NCBI GenBank assembly: GCA_016932475.1
Contig: JAFGCU010000001.1
Span: 1-43,276, forward strand
DNA from: Anaerolineales bacterium
GTDB lineage: Bacteria > Chloroflexota > Anaerolineae > Anaerolineales > RBG-16-64-43
Length of the DNA stretch: 43,276 nt
Direction of reading: 5' to 3'
Part shown: positions 16,615-26,015 of the stretch, piece by piece
Layout of the letters: every line of letters starts with the position of its first letter
Numbering within the stretch: position 1 is the stretch's first letter
Program-made: the position numbers and the translations under genes
Notes under the pieces: generated by a model
Told to the model about the DNA's origin: nothing
Seen by the model: only the letters and a program-made list of their open reading frames with translations
Database searches by the model: none

Positions 16615-18132
16615 TTACCCGTCCGACGCCGGCAGGAAGTCGATCGGGTACACGATCGTCAGAGCCTCCACGCCTTCCTTGGCGCCGAAATCGATGGTCC
16701 GGATGCGGCTCACCACCTGGTCGGCCAGGTTCGGGGCATCCATGTCGGTCGACTGCAGCACGCACATGGAAACGCTTCCGTCCGGTTCGATCGTCAGGCG
16801 CAGCACCATCTGACCCTGCAATGTGGGATCGATGCGCAGTTCCCGGTTGTAGAGCCGGTAGAACGCCGATTTGTAGCGGTCGAACACGATCTGTATTTCC
16901 TCGTCGGTGCGGGAAGCCCCCGGCCCGCCGCTTGCCTTCGGGCGTGCTTCGCCGCCGATGGACGCGATCGAGCTGGTCGCGCGGCCTACCTCGACGCCCG
17001 GGATCCCGCCGCCGCCTCCCCCGCCGCTGCCGCCGCCTCCTCCGCCGCGCACGTTGCGGCTCAGCGAGGCGATATTGATGCCGCCGCTTGAACCCGGCGC
17101 GCTGGTCGTCAGCATGGAGCGTGTCGGCATGGATCCCAGGCTGGCCTCATCGGCATCGCCGAAACGCGCATCCGCTCCGAGGCGCGGCGCGACAGCGTCC
17201 ATCGCCAGGCTTGCGATCTGGTTCTTGAATGCCAGGATGCCGGCGTTTGCGGCTTTCCGGGGCAGCGGGCCCGGCGGGGAATCGGCCGAGGTCCCCGGTC
17301 CGACCGGGCCCGGCGGCAGCCCGGGCTGTCCGGGGGGCGGTTCCGGCGCGGCGGCAGACCGTGTCTCCTCCGGGAGCGGTTGCCGGGACGCTTCCTGCGC
17401 TTCGGCGGATTCCGGTTTTTTCCGCTCCGCTGGTTCCCTCTCCGGCGGCTTCGCTTCAGCGGCCGGCGGCGGCGGGACCGGTTTCGACATCTCCTGCCGG
17501 ATAAACTGCGCCAGACGCCGGGGCACGGCATCTTCCTTTTCGAAGCGGCCGGTCAAGGGCAGCCGGATCATCGGGAACAGCAGGCCGAGGATCAGACTGG
17601 CCAGCAGCGACAGTGCCAGGGACTTGCGGAAAAGCCTGTCGTCCTCGCCTCCGCGCGCCCATGCCATCAACTGCAGGCGGGGCGGCAGCGGACTGATATC
17701 CCGTTCGACCACCCATTCGAGCTTGCGGCGCTCCTCCGCTTCCCGGACCTGATACAGGTCCTCGGAAAGGACCTCGAGACCTTCCTCTTCGCGGCCCATC
17801 TCGGCCAGGATTGTCCGGCGCCGCGCGTCGAGCTCGCCGAGCTGCGCCTGGAATGCGCGGATGCGGCTTCGCACCGCCTCGAGCTGCCGCGCGGCTCGTG
17901 CCGGTTCGATCTTCTCCTCATAAAAAAGCGAGGCGGCGCCGAGTTCAGTGAGCTTTTCAAGGGCGCCGCAGGCCTGATCCAGCAGCTCATGGTGCACGCG
18001 CTCCGCGGCAAGGCTCCCGATTTCATCCTCGACGGCGCGCAGATCGGATGCCAGACTCTCCAGTTTTTCGCGAACCTGCCCCACCTGAGAAAGCAGTTCC
18101 TGTTCTTGCAGAGATTTCAAGTCGTCGCTCAT
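16615..18132 (-). CDS. TonB-like energy transducer with AgmX/PglI-type C-terminal domain
   Basis: The 505-residue protein starts with a cytoplasmic, heptad-rich coiled coil (about residues 1-145) and has one membrane segment (about 170-188, SLALSLLASLILGLLFPMI). A Pro/Glu/Lys-rich spacer follows, then a Gly-rich stretch (about 355-375) and a C-terminal domain (about 400-505). That domain contains FDRYKSAFYRLYNRELRIDPTLQG, broken here as FDRYKSAFYRLYNREL then RIDPTLQG, followed by GxMVLRLTIEPDGSV, the pattern of the AgmX/PglI C-terminal (TonB-related) domain. In Myxococcus, proteins with this domain (GltI/GltJ) couple the Agl motor to the periplasm. The gene begins 7 bases after the second ExbD gene, so the four motor genes form one block. 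The long cytoplasmic coiled coil is not found in ordinary TonB. Confidence 0.82.
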   Translation of the reverse strand: MSDDLKSLQEQELLSQVGQVREKLESLASDLRAVEDEIGSLAAERVHHELLDQACGALEKLTELGAASLFYEEKIEPARAARQLEAVRSRIRAFQAQLGELDARRRTILAEMGREEEGLEVLSEDLYQVREAEERRKLEWVVERDISPLPPRLQLMAWARGGEDDRLFRKSLALSLLASLILGLLFPMIRLPLTGRFEKEDAVPRRLAQFIRQEMSKPVPPPPAAEAKPPEREPAERKKPESAEAQEASRQPLPEETRSAAAPEPPPGQPGLPPGPVGPGTSADSPPGPLPRKAANAGILAFKNQIASLAMDAVAPRLGADARFGDADEASLGSMPTRSMLTTSAPGSSGGINIASLSRNVRGGGGGGSGGGGGGGIPGVEVGRATSSIASIGGEARPKASGGPGASRTDEEIQIVFDRYKSAFYRLYNRELRIDPTLQGQMVLRLTIEPDGSVSMCVLQSTDMDAPNLADQVVSRIRTIDFGAKEGVEALTIVYPIDFLPASDG

Positions 18133-18139
18133 ACCTACC

Positions 18140-18637
18140 CTATGTCGATTGCCCGGATTTCTGGACTACGGCCAGCGACACCCGCGTATAGCCGCGCGCC
18201 GTGCAGGTGGAAAGGATCTTTTTCAGAACGCTGAAGGGGATCGACCTGTCGGCGAGAACGGTCACCTCCCGGCTCTCCGCGACCGCCTGGGTGCTCAGGC
18301 CGATGACCCTGTAGCTCAGTTCCTCGAGCCGTAAGCCGATGGGTTCGATTTCGGCGCTTTCATCTGCCCGGATGTCCGCGATGCGCGCGACGGGCACCCC
18401 CTGCACCAGCACCTCGTCTTTTCCGACCAGAATCACGACCGTCTCGCGCGGCTTCTCTTCAACCGCGGATTCCGGAAGCTCGATCTGCTTGGGCTGCTGC
18501 AGCGTCTCCACCGAGCTCTGGTTGACCATCAGGAAAAAAACCAGGATCGTGAACACGTCCATGAGCGAGGTCAAGGGCAGCTTCGGCAGGATTCCTTTGT
18601 GGCGCGTCATGCGCCCGATCCGGCGCGATACTTTCAT
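18140..18637 (-). CDS. ExbD/TolR-family motor protein (second copy, Asp intact)
   Basis: This 165-residue protein has a basic cytoplasmic N-terminus, one membrane segment (LPLTSLMDVFTILVFFLMVN) and a periplasmic ExbD/TolR domain ending in a typical VSLAVV strand. D27 sits in the membrane segment where ExbD D25 and TolR D23 carry protons. Its start overlaps the stop of the preceding ExbD gene (ATGA). It would work with the ExbB-type protein encoded at 19122-19772 to convert proton-motive force into movement of the TonB-like transducer. Confidence 0.88.
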   Translation of the reverse strand: MKVSRRIGRMTRHKGILPKLPLTSLMDVFTILVFFLMVNQSSVETLQQPKQIELPESAVEEKPRETVVILVGKDEVLVQGVPVARIADIRADESAEIEPIGLRLEELSYRVIGLSTQAVAESREVTVLADRSIPFSVLKKILSTCTARGYTRVSLAVVQKSGQST

Positions 18638-19116
18638 GGGGCATCTCCTATCGATATCGCCGGGAACAGGGACGTAAGTATTTTTTCCCCGGCATCATGC
18701 GTTTCGAAGCTCCGGACGGCATCCATGACCTGAATGAGGTGGTCGTAGGGAATATCGGGTTCGAGCAGCACGGAGGCGTCCTCTTTATCCGGGTACCGGC
18801 CCTTGACCGCGACGAGGTAATCCGAGAGTTTCTCCAGATCATAGGCGCCCCCCGTTTTGGGAATCTCCAGGACGACCCGGGAGCCGTCCATGATTTCGAG
18901 CCCCGCGCCGCGCAGGACCACCTCAACACGGAAGGTCGGGGCGGACGGCTCCTCGCTTATGGCGCTAGGCAGGTCGAGCTCCGCGATCGTGATCCGCGAA
19001 AAAACCGCCGTGATGAGCAGAAACGGCACGAGCACGACCATCAGGTTCAGGAAGGTCGTCATCTCGAGCTCGGGCGCTTCCTTGCGGCGCCGCCGGTAGT
19101 GGTGGACTCTTGCCAT
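18634..19116 (-). CDS. ExbD/TolR-family motor protein (first copy, Asp replaced by Asn)
   Basis: The 160-residue protein has the same layout as its neighbour: a basic N-terminus (VHHYRRRRKEAPELE), a membrane segment (MTTFLNLMVVLVPFLLITAV) and a periplasmic domain. The membrane-embedded Asp expected after the MTP-like motif is N24, codon AAC at 19047-19045, so this subunit should not be able to carry protons as known ExbD proteins do. The ATG at 19116 is chosen because the protein begins there in family-like fashion and AGGGAA precedes it. The open frame extends further upstream only as read-through inside the exbB-like gene. The start lies 5 bases after that gene's stop. Confidence 0.88.
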   Translation of the reverse strand: MARVHHYRRRRKEAPELEMTTFLNLMVVLVPFLLITAVFSRITIAELDLPSAISEEPSAPTFRVEVVLRGAGLEIMDGSRVVLEIPKTGGAYDLEKLSDYLVAVKGRYPDKEDASVLLEPDIPYDHLIQVMDAVRSFETHDAGEKILTSLFPAISIGDAP

Positions 19117-19121
19117 GTTCC

Positions 19122-19772
19122 CTACGCCTCCGCTTTGCGTTTCGCGAGCGCCGTGATGACGTTCAGGGCCTTGACGGACGCCATTTCGAGACTGTCCACG
19201 ATCTCGCTTGTCTTGGCGGCGAGCACGGAGTGCGTCACCAGCAACGGGATTGCGGCAATCAGCCCGAACGCGGTCGTGTTCATCGCGACGGAGATGCTCG
19301 CGGAGAGCAGGTCGGCCTTCTCCGCCGGGTTGGCGTTCGCCACCGCGGTGAACGCTTCGATCAGTCCCATGATCGTGCCCAGCAGCCCGAGCAGCGTGGC
19401 GATGCTGGCGCCGAGCGCGACATAAGCCGTGCGCTTCTCCAGCTTCGGTATGATCTCCATCATGCTCTCTTCCATCGCGATCTCGATGTCCTCCCTGCGG
19501 CGCACGGCTCCCTGGCGCGCCAGGCCCATGCCCAGAAGCTGCGACACCGTGGAGTCGTCCTCGCTGGTCATTTTGCGCGCCTTCTCGAAATCCCCGTTTG
19601 AGAGCGCGGGCTGGAGCCTGCTCCACATGCCTTCGTTTTTGCGCCGGACCTGCGCGAGCGTCCAATAGCGCTCGATCGCGATCGCGATACCGACGGCGAA
19701 AACGATCAGAATGGGGTACATGAACGGCCCCCCCGCCACGAAGAATCTCACTATTGCGTACATAGCATCCAT
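19122..19772 (-). CDS. ExbB/TolQ/MotA-family proton channel protein
   Basis: The 216-residue inner-membrane protein has three hydrophobic segments (about 10-33, 116-140, 163-187), as in ExbB, TolQ and AglR. The family core is clear: GLLGTIMGLIEAF with T133 and SVAMNTTAFGLIAAIPLL with T166/T167, the polar residues lining the proton path. The cytoplasmic loop between the first two segments is of normal length. GGAGG lies 8 bases before the ATG at 19772. It forms the stator with the two ExbD proteins. Association with AgmX/PglI-type and TPR genes, rather than with a siderophore receptor, places it nearer the Agl motors than ordinary TonB systems. Confidence 0.92.
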   Translation of the reverse strand: MDAMYAIVRFFVAGGPFMYPILIVFAVGIAIAIERYWTLAQVRRKNEGMWSRLQPALSNGDFEKARKMTSEDDSTVSQLLGMGLARQGAVRRREDIEIAMEESMMEIIPKLEKRTAYVALGASIATLLGLLGTIMGLIEAFTAVANANPAEKADLLSASISVAMNTTAFGLIAAIPLLVTHSVLAAKTSEIVDSLEMASVKALNVITALAKRKAEA

Positions 19773-19795
19773 TTACGAATCCTCCTTCGACTGGA

Positions 19796-19916
19796 CCGGG
19801 ACTCTTTCCCAAGCGAAAAGCGGGAAAAGGAGTTCATCGGGGTCGGAATCGGGGTTTGGTTTTTAAAACCGATTCCGATACCGACGCCGACCCCGAAAAC
19901 GCACTCTGAGTCCCGG
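19796..19916. repeat. Palindromic intergenic element with terminal inverted repeats and period-6 core
   Basis: Perfect 9-base terminal inverted repeats, CCGGGACTC (19796-19804) and GAGTCCCGG (19908-19916), flank an internal imperfect hairpin (19838-19897). The internal arms share CGGGGTCGG and AATCGG/CCGATT pairing with a 12-base bulge. The right arm is a period-6 series (GATTCC GATACC GACGCC GACCCC). It sits between the stop at 20002 and the exbB-like start at 19772. It could be a REP/MITE-like insertion, or an mRNA processing or stability hairpin dividing the operon. Confidence 0.65.
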
Positions 19917-20001
19917 ATGGTTCAAACCGGCTCCGGCCGCGGGCCGGGCCGGCTTCCTGATTACGTCAGGTACATCTCCAAAATCCCTCCGGGCGGTTGT
20001 T

Positions 20002-20379
20002 TCACGGCTTCCTTCCCGACCGGATCTCGTAGTAACGCAGCTCCCGCAGGAACACCTCCTTGTCCACGGGCTGCCGGGAGTCGTCCAGGACGGTTGAAAT
20101 ATCCAGCGAGTCGCCGATCTCCGAGCTCTTCCAGGGAACGATGACAAGCGATTTGGGGGCCTCCTGGTTGCCGAGGATGGACATGCCCGAAATCACCTTC
20201 GCGTCCTGCCGATCCGGGGATTGCGCCCCGCCGGCCTGTTCCGGCCGCGACTCCCTCTGTTCGTTTCTTTCGTTCGCTTGTTCCTGCGGGGCTTCCTTTT
20301 CCGCCTGCGCCGCGGCTGCCGCCGACGTCAGTACGACGCAGGCGGCCAGCAGCAGCGCGCGCGGTACGTTTTTTTTCAT
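20002..20379 (-). CDS. Small secreted protein of the motor operon, function unknown
   Basis: The 125-residue product has a signal peptide ([20 protein letters not shown], cleavage near AAAQA) and a Glu/Gln/Arg-rich linker. A compact C-terminal part follows, with [20 protein letters not shown], then [16 protein letters not shown] and a YYEIRSG end. I recognise no named domain, but the [15 protein letters not shown] segment looks strongly conserved in style and may bind a partner. The ATG at 20379 follows GGAGG and overlaps the stop of the TPR gene (ATGA). Another in-frame start 135 bases upstream is inside that gene and adds no signal peptide. It is likely a periplasmic component of the same envelope complex. 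Confidence 0.72.
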   Translation of the reverse strand: MKKNVPRALLLAACVVLTSAAAAAQAEKEAPQEQANERNEQRESRPEQAGGAQSPDRQDAKVISGMSILGNQEAPKSLVIVPWKSSEIGDSLDISTVLDDSRQPVDKEVFLRELRYYEIRSGRKP

Positions 20380-21089
20380 TGTGCCTCCTCCGCTGCTGCG
20401 CGCATGCGAATGTCCGCGATCCATTTGGCGGTCTCGACATCGTTCGGAGCGAGCCGGTGGTACGCCTCGTAATGCTCCAGCGCGCACGGGTAATCGCCGA
20501 GATACAGGTCGCAAAGAATGGCCAGGTTCCTGTGCGCGTAGTGAAAGTCGGGAAACTGCGCCAGGGAGGCTTCATAACTCGATCGCGCTTTCCCGAACTC
20601 TCCCTTGCGCCTCTCGACCAGGCCGAGCTCGTTGAGGGCTGCGGGGTGGTGCGGGTTCAGCGTGAGCGCCCGGTTCAGGCTGTCCCGGGCGCGCTCGAGG
20701 TCGCCCGTGCGCGCGTACGCAATGCCGAGATCGATATGCGCGGCCGTTAATTCCGGCGCCTGTTCGGTCACCTCGAGCAGCAAGGCGATGCCCTTCTCGT
20801 ACCGCGCCTCCTCCAGCATACGCACTGCGGCTTCGTAACCGGCGCGAACCGCCTCGGCAACGAGCACCCTCTGCGTTACCGTGAAACCGCCCGGATCCTG
20901 CCGGACGCTCACGACCCCGGGCGGAGGCTCGGCCTGCCCGTCCGGATTCCATGCCTCCCCCGCCTCCGGCGGCACCGCGTCCACGGCGACGGGAACCTTA
21001 TGCGCGCAGCTCACGGTGAGGCTCAGGGCCAGCCAAGGCAGGCTGAGACCGAGCAGTTTCACGGAGAAGGCCGTCTTACCTGTGCGCAT
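20376..21089 (-). CDS. TPR lipoprotein of the motor operon
   Basis: The 237-residue protein has a lipoprotein signal (LSLTVSC, cysteine near residue 28). After a Pro-rich segment it carries at least three tetratricopeptide repeats ([21 protein letters not shown], split as [13 protein letters not shown] and [60 protein letters not shown]). TPR lipoproteins of this size occur in the Glt complex and in Pil systems as assembly scaffolds. The ATG at 21089 overlaps the end of the upstream TPR gene by 14 bases. That start gives a proper signal sequence; the longer open frame upstream does not. Confidence 0.8.
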   Translation of the reverse strand: MRTGKTAFSVKLLGLSLPWLALSLTVSCAHKVPVAVDAVPPEAGEAWNPDGQAEPPPGVVSVRQDPGGFTVTQRVLVAEAVRAGYEAAVRMLEEARYEKGIALLLEVTEQAPELTAAHIDLGIAYARTGDLERARDSLNRALTLNPHHPAALNELGLVERRKGEFGKARSSYEASLAQFPDFHYAHRNLAILCDLYLGDYPCALEHYEAYHRLAPNDVETAKWIADIRMRAAAEEAQ

Positions 21090-24000
21090 GTTTTTCTCCC
21101 CCCTTGTTTGCGGCCATGGGTTCCGGGTCCGCCGCCCGCTCCGGCTCTTCGGGCAGCGCACCGGCCCGGCCCGGTTCCGGCATGGAATTCCGGGCCGCCG
21201 GCGACCGGTACACGTAACTGTCGATAGCCCCAAGAAAGCCGCCGCTCATTTCCTGCTTCGCGTAGCGGCCCGGCATCAGCTCGGTCAGCCTGCCGAGGCT
21301 CTTCTCGGTCCATTCGTTGAAGACGCCGGCGCGCAGCATTTCGATGTTCTTCTCATGAACGTTTATGGCTTTCTCCTCGAACGGGAACGCCGTCTCATCG
21401 AGGTTCATCTCGAACGCCTCCAGCTCTTCGGGCTCGAGCTCTTCGGGGCGTTCCGAGTCCATCAGGGAGCGGCTGAAATCGAAGTAGGTTTCCGCCATAT
21501 AGTACGTGGCCGCAGCGGTCACGTCGGCGATCTCGTAATCCACCAGAAGGCTCATGGCTTCGATTGTTTTATTCATGCCCTGCTGCTTCTCCTGCAGGCT
21601 GGCCTCGAAAGGTTGGCGCAGCTTCACGGCCGCGTAGTCCCGGTACAGGTGCTCAGCAAGGACCAGCGACGCACGGGCCGCGAGCGTCCGTGTCCGGCCG
21701 GTCCTTTCCGTCCCGGCATCCGCATCGATGCTCACGATTCGCTCCAGCTCCCGGAGATACAGCGATTCCTCGTTCGCAGCCCTGTACATGCCCGCGATCC
21801 TGTTGCGGGTCTCGAGCGCCGTCTCGATCGGCCCGGGGAATTCATGAACATAGAGGTTGTACGCGCGCAGCGCGCCGTCCCGTTCGCCGGATTCCTCGTA
21901 GAGGCCGCCGGCGGCAAGCAGCGCGTCGCCGCGCAGGGCCGGATCTTCGGACTCCGATGCCAGGCGTTCGTATTCCCCGGCCGACTGCGGCAATTGTCCG
22001 TCCTCCCGGTAGGCGAAAGCGATCTGTCGTGTGGCGTCGACGCGCAGTTCGTGCTCCGGATATTCGCGGCGGAATGTGTCGAACACGCTTACGGCTTCCT
22101 TCCAGTTCCGAAGCCGGATCAGCGCGGCTCCCGCGTCGTACTGGGAGGCGGCGCAGATGCCGGATTCAGGCGCCGACGAGCGCACCCGGAGGAAATGGTC
22201 GGCTGCCGCGCGGAAGTCCTGCGCTTCGTTTGCCAGCTCACCCTGCCTGTAGACGGAGGCGGCGAGGTTCTCTACGAGCGCGGAACGCGACTCGTCGCTT
22301 TCCGGGACGGCTGCCAGCACCCGGGCATAGGCCCGTTCGGCTTCGGCGTACTCGCCGAGCTCGAACGAGCCGTGCGCCGTGACGAGCCAGGCGGACTGTT
22401 GAAGCGCCGGCCCCGAGTCCGGGTAGGAAGCGATGACGCGCCGGGCGGAGTCGACGGCGGTGCGGTAATCCTTCATCCCGTACAGATCGTCCGCGGCCGC
22501 CCCAAGGACCGCGGCCGCCTGTTCGTGCTCCGGGAAGGCGTCTGCAAACCGGAGCGAACTTGCGACCGCATCGCGCCTGACGGCTTCCCGCTGCTGCTCG
22601 CTCGCGGCACTCAGCTGCCTGCGGTAGGCATAGACCGCGGCGTATCCCGCTTCCGCCGATTGGGAGTGAGGCGGGTATTCGTAGGCGGTGCGTTCGTACT
22701 GCCCGGCCGCATCCCCGAAATCCCCGTTCTCGAAGAGAAGGTCCGCGAGCTTGCAGTTGATTTCGGGCGAATCGCCGTCGGAAGGGAAGGACTCGAGATA
22801 GTCGCCGTACCACCGGATGGCCTCGCCGTAGCTTGCGAGCTTCTCGTCCTCTTTCCCGGCGCTTTGATATTCGGCGTGGTAATGCGTCGCGAGGTCTTTC
22901 AGGTTGGTTTTGAGGCAGAGGAGCGCTTCCGGAGAGTCTTCGGGGCTGACGTGCCGCCAGTATTCGGCCTGCAGCCCGTACCTGGACGCGAACTCCCGCT
23001 TGGACTCCAGCACGAGCATGGGAAACCCGCCCTTGGTGAAGGTTTCCACCACCTTCATGCTGAAATGCGGCGCGGCCCGGTGGAAAGGATAGAGCCGGAT
23101 GAAAGACCGGAACGTCTTCGCCGCGTCGTCGTAGCGCAGCTTCGCCAGGAAGTGCTCTCCAAGATTGCGGTAAATGCGGTCCTCGTAGGGACGGTTGCCG
23201 GAGGATGAAAAATATTCCGGGACGGCTTCCGGGCCGCCGAGATTGGTGAAGCTCAGGCTGATGACCCGGAAGGTGTCCTCGACGCGGCGCTCCTCCTCCA
23301 CCTCGTGCGTCTCGTCGAAGTCGTAGCCGGTCGAAAGCTTGTAGTCAAGCAGCGCCATGTACCTGTCGAGGGCTTCCTCGTAGAGTTCCTGTTTGTAGAA
23401 CGCCCAGCCGAGCTTGTAGAGGGCGAGCTCGTAGTAAGGGGATTCGTCGCCCAGTTCGATGATGGCGGAGTAGGCGCTCTCGGCGTCGAGGTATTTCCTG
23501 TGAGTGAAGAAAAATTCGCCCCGGCGGAACTGCACTTCGTCTAGGTGTTCGGAGTGCGGATTGGCGCGCACCAGGCGATCCATGGCTTCCATGGCCTCTT
23601 CGGTGCGGCCGATCTCGTCGTACGCCCGCGCCATCTGGTACAGGACCCGGTCGCTGTCTTCGTAACGCGGGTACTCGGTGAGCAGCCGGTTATAGAGGGC
23701 GATCGCCTCGAGGGGGCCCGCGGAAGCCGTTTCATTGCCCGGCGAAAAGGGCGGCGCAGCCGCGGCATCGCCGCCGTCTGCCGGAATGCGGCCCCCGGCG
23801 GTTGTGCGCCGCTCGAATTCCGGATCGGACTCCCGCGGTCCGGCGTTGTCCGTGTGGATCCCGAACTGCTTTTCAAGTTGCAGGTCGGCGAGACGGCGCA
23901 TCGCCTCGGGGGTCATGGTTGTTTCCGGCGTCTCCTCGAGAAAGCGCCGGTAGTGGCGCATCGCCTGATCGAGGCCCTGATCGACCTCGAGTTCCCCGAG

Positions 24001-24132
24001 CTCCCGAGCGCCCGGGCCCGCGTTGTGCAGTTGCGCCAGCGTTCCGGCCGTTGTGGCCGTCTTCACGCTTCGTGTGGCGCAGCCGGCCGTGAAAGCCGAC
24101 GCGAGCATGATGGAGACTATGAATGAACGCAT
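21076..24132 (-). CDS. Large TPR lipoprotein of the motor operon
   Basis: The 1018-residue product has a lipoprotein signal peptide (SAFTAGC, cysteine 18) and many tetratricopeptide-like helix pairs along nearly its whole length. Examples are [38 protein letters not shown] and [19 protein letters not shown]. Such solenoids are protein-binding scaffolds; anchored by lipid they would face the periplasm. Myxococcus Glt and Agl clusters carry similar very long TPR proteins. Its ATG overlaps the stop of the preceding gene (TGATG). No enzymatic domain is visible. Confidence 0.82.
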   Translation of the reverse strand: MRSFIVSIMLASAFTAGCATRSVKTATTAGTLAQLHNAGPGARELGELEVDQGLDQAMRHYRRFLEETPETTMTPEAMRRLADLQLEKQFGIHTDNAGPRESDPEFERRTTAGGRIPADGGDAAAAPPFSPGNETASAGPLEAIALYNRLLTEYPRYEDSDRVLYQMARAYDEIGRTEEAMEAMDRLVRANPHSEHLDEVQFRRGEFFFTHRKYLDAESAYSAIIELGDESPYYELALYKLGWAFYKQELYEEALDRYMALLDYKLSTGYDFDETHEVEEERRVEDTFRVISLSFTNLGGPEAVPEYFSSSGNRPYEDRIYRNLGEHFLAKLRYDDAAKTFRSFIRLYPFHRAAPHFSMKVVETFTKGGFPMLVLESKREFASRYGLQAEYWRHVSPEDSPEALLCLKTNLKDLATHYHAEYQSAGKEDEKLASYGEAIRWYGDYLESFPSDGDSPEINCKLADLLFENGDFGDAAGQYERTAYEYPPHSQSAEAGYAAVYAYRRQLSAASEQQREAVRRDAVASSLRFADAFPEHEQAAAVLGAAADDLYGMKDYRTAVDSARRVIASYPDSGPALQQSAWLVTAHGSFELGEYAEAERAYARVLAAVPESDESRSALVENLAASVYRQGELANEAQDFRAAADHFLRVRSSAPESGICAASQYDAGAALIRLRNWKEAVSVFDTFRREYPEHELRVDATRQIAFAYREDGQLPQSAGEYERLASESEDPALRGDALLAAGGLYEESGERDGALRAYNLYVHEFPGPIETALETRNRIAGMYRAANEESLYLRELERIVSIDADAGTERTGRTRTLAARASLVLAEHLYRDYAAVKLRQPFEASLQEKQQGMNKTIEAMSLLVDYEIADVTAAATYYMAETYFDFSRSLMDSERPEELEPEELEAFEMNLDETAFPFEEKAINVHEKNIEMLRAGVFNEWTEKSLGRLTELMPGRYAKQEMSGGFLGAIDSYVYRSPAARNSMPEPGRAGALPEEPERAADPEPMAANKGGEKHAHR

Positions 24133-26012
24133 CAGGGCCCTTCCACGCCGGCGCGGGCGCGCGCGGCACGATCGTAGCTGTCGGCCACCCCGTAGCGCGC
24201 CTCGGTCTGCTGGGCCAGCAGGCGCTCTAGGCGGGCCTTGAGGCGGTCGAGGGCGGCTGTCTCGATCCTGTGTCCCTGCCGGGCCATCAAAATATTAACC
24301 CGCGCCTGCGCCCCCTCGACGCGTTCGCGGAGCCTGGAAATCCGGGTGTTGTATCCGACATAGCTGTGCATCGCGGCCTGCCGCGTTCTTACGAAAGCAT
24401 CGTACTGTTGAGTCAAGGAGTTGACTTGCGTATTTAATTCTTTGAGGTGCTCATACGCTGCTGTCAGGCGTTGAGGGTATTCTGTTTCCAGCCGCCACGT
24501 TAGTACGCCGCGCAGTCGCGCCGCCTGCCGCCGAAGCGCATGGGATTCAGGGCTGCCGGAATCGCCCAGTCGCCTTTGAATGCGTTGGAGGATCATGCAT
24601 GCGGTACGCTCATCCGCTGTCGCCAGGTAGTCGGGCCTGGGCGCGGTCAGCATCGCCTGAAAGCGCTCTTCGAGGTGCCTGTGCTGTTCGAGCCGCAGGC
24701 GCATCCGGGAGTCCAGCTTCCTGAACTGCTCATCGATTGAGGGCAGAAGTGGATCGTAGTTCCGTCTGCGAAGCCCGATGATGTCTTCAAAAGCGTCCAG
24801 GCCGGTTGTCCATTCCCTGAGCCTTGCCTGCAGGTCCTCGAGGTCGAGGTAGTTGTCGAGCGCGGTCCGGAAATCGTGGGATGCCATCAACTCCGTCAGG
24901 TAGTAGGTTTCGGGTGCGTCGGGCAGGCTGCGCAGGCGGACGGCCCAGTCTATATCCTGCAGGCCTTCCTTGCGGGCCAGAGCCTTTAAAAACCGCCCAT
25001 CCCTGATGCTTTGGATCGACGCACGGACCTTTTCGACCTGGCCGCTGAACAGCTCGAGTGCGCGGCCGTAGCCGACGGCGGCGCGGCCGTGAAGCTGCAG
25101 GCCGGCATAGGCATGCGGCACGGCGAGTGCGGCTTCCTGGACGGCGGGATCCGTCGGCTCGCGCTCCACCAGGATGCTCCAGGGAACTAGGGCGCGGTCA
25201 TAACACAGGGCAGAGGCTTCGGCCGTTCCGGCCCGCAGCAGGGCCTGGTTCGAAAAAGGGCCTTCGAGCCGGACGCGGTTCAGCGACTGCTTCGCCCGCT
25301 CGAAATCGCCCGATTCGAACAGAAGGGATCCCAGCACCAGGTTTGACTTGTCGCGGATCGCGAGGCCGGCGGGATCGTTCTCTGCGAGCTGTCCGGCGCT
25401 GTCCAGCTGTTCGATCGCCTCCGCCGCTTTTCCCGCCTGCAACAGGGCGATCCCGAGGTTGTAGGCCACAAAACCGGACGGGCTCCCGCCGCCCTGCAGC
25501 TGCTCGAGCACCTCGACGGCCTCGCCCGCCCGGCCCGTTGCCATGCAGAGGCTGGCCCGGAGAAACTCGATGTCGTCCCGGACCTTTTCGGGTACCGCGC
25601 CCTGGATCCGGGAGAGCGCCTGCATCGCGTCGTCGTGCTGGCCCTTCTCGAAGTGAATGCGTGCAAGCCGGAATGCCGCCTCGTTTCGAACGGCCTCGTC
25701 GGCGGCGCCTTCGAGCACGGCCTTGACGGCGCGCCCCGCGCGCTGGTGCATGCGGTAATGGAGCTCGAAATCGCCGACCGAGAATTCGGCGTCGCCGATG
25801 TGGTAATGGAGCGTGTCAAGTTGAGGCTCGTCGAGCCCGCGGTACTGGGCGAGTTCGGCGTCGAGCCGCTCGAGCGCGTCGAAGTACAGTCCCTGGCGGG
25901 CATGATAGAGCGCCTCTCCGAAGTGGAGATCGCGCACGCCGGCCCCCGCGGCGGGAAGCGCCGCCAGTTCCAGGGCCAGGACCAGTCCGATGAGCCGCCT
26001 CGGCGTTCGCAT
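24132..26012 (-). CDS. Periplasmic TPR / coiled-coil protein of the motor operon
   Basis: The 626-residue protein has a signal peptide (LIGLVLALELAALPAAGAG). It then carries a TPR half (to about residue 330, with YNLGIALLQAGKAAEAIEQLD and similar) and a C-terminal half rich in charged heptads (LRERVEGAQARVNILMARQ, LKARLERLLAQQTEARYG), probably a coiled coil. It is exported but has no lipobox. It starts 3 bases after the stop of the upstream gene and ends in a TGATG overlap with the downstream one, so all three are translated as a unit. I infer a periplasmic scaffold role. Confidence 0.78.
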   Translation of the reverse strand: MRTPRRLIGLVLALELAALPAAGAGVRDLHFGEALYHARQGLYFDALERLDAELAQYRGLDEPQLDTLHYHIGDAEFSVGDFELHYRMHQRAGRAVKAVLEGAADEAVRNEAAFRLARIHFEKGQHDDAMQALSRIQGAVPEKVRDDIEFLRASLCMATGRAGEAVEVLEQLQGGGSPSGFVAYNLGIALLQAGKAAEAIEQLDSAGQLAENDPAGLAIRDKSNLVLGSLLFESGDFERAKQSLNRVRLEGPFSNQALLRAGTAEASALCYDRALVPWSILVEREPTDPAVQEAALAVPHAYAGLQLHGRAAVGYGRALELFSGQVEKVRASIQSIRDGRFLKALARKEGLQDIDWAVRLRSLPDAPETYYLTELMASHDFRTALDNYLDLEDLQARLREWTTGLDAFEDIIGLRRRNYDPLLPSIDEQFRKLDSRMRLRLEQHRHLEERFQAMLTAPRPDYLATADERTACMILQRIQRRLGDSGSPESHALRRQAARLRGVLTWRLETEYPQRLTAAYEHLKELNTQVNSLTQQYDAFVRTRQAAMHSYVGYNTRISRLRERVEGAQARVNILMARQGHRIETAALDRLKARLERLLAQQTEARYGVADSYDRAARARAGVEGP

Positions 26013-26015
26013 GGA

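Noticed and set aside
19838-19897. Period-6 repeats as a CRISPR array
   Set aside because: Units are only six bases, without spacers of even length, and no cas genes are nearby.
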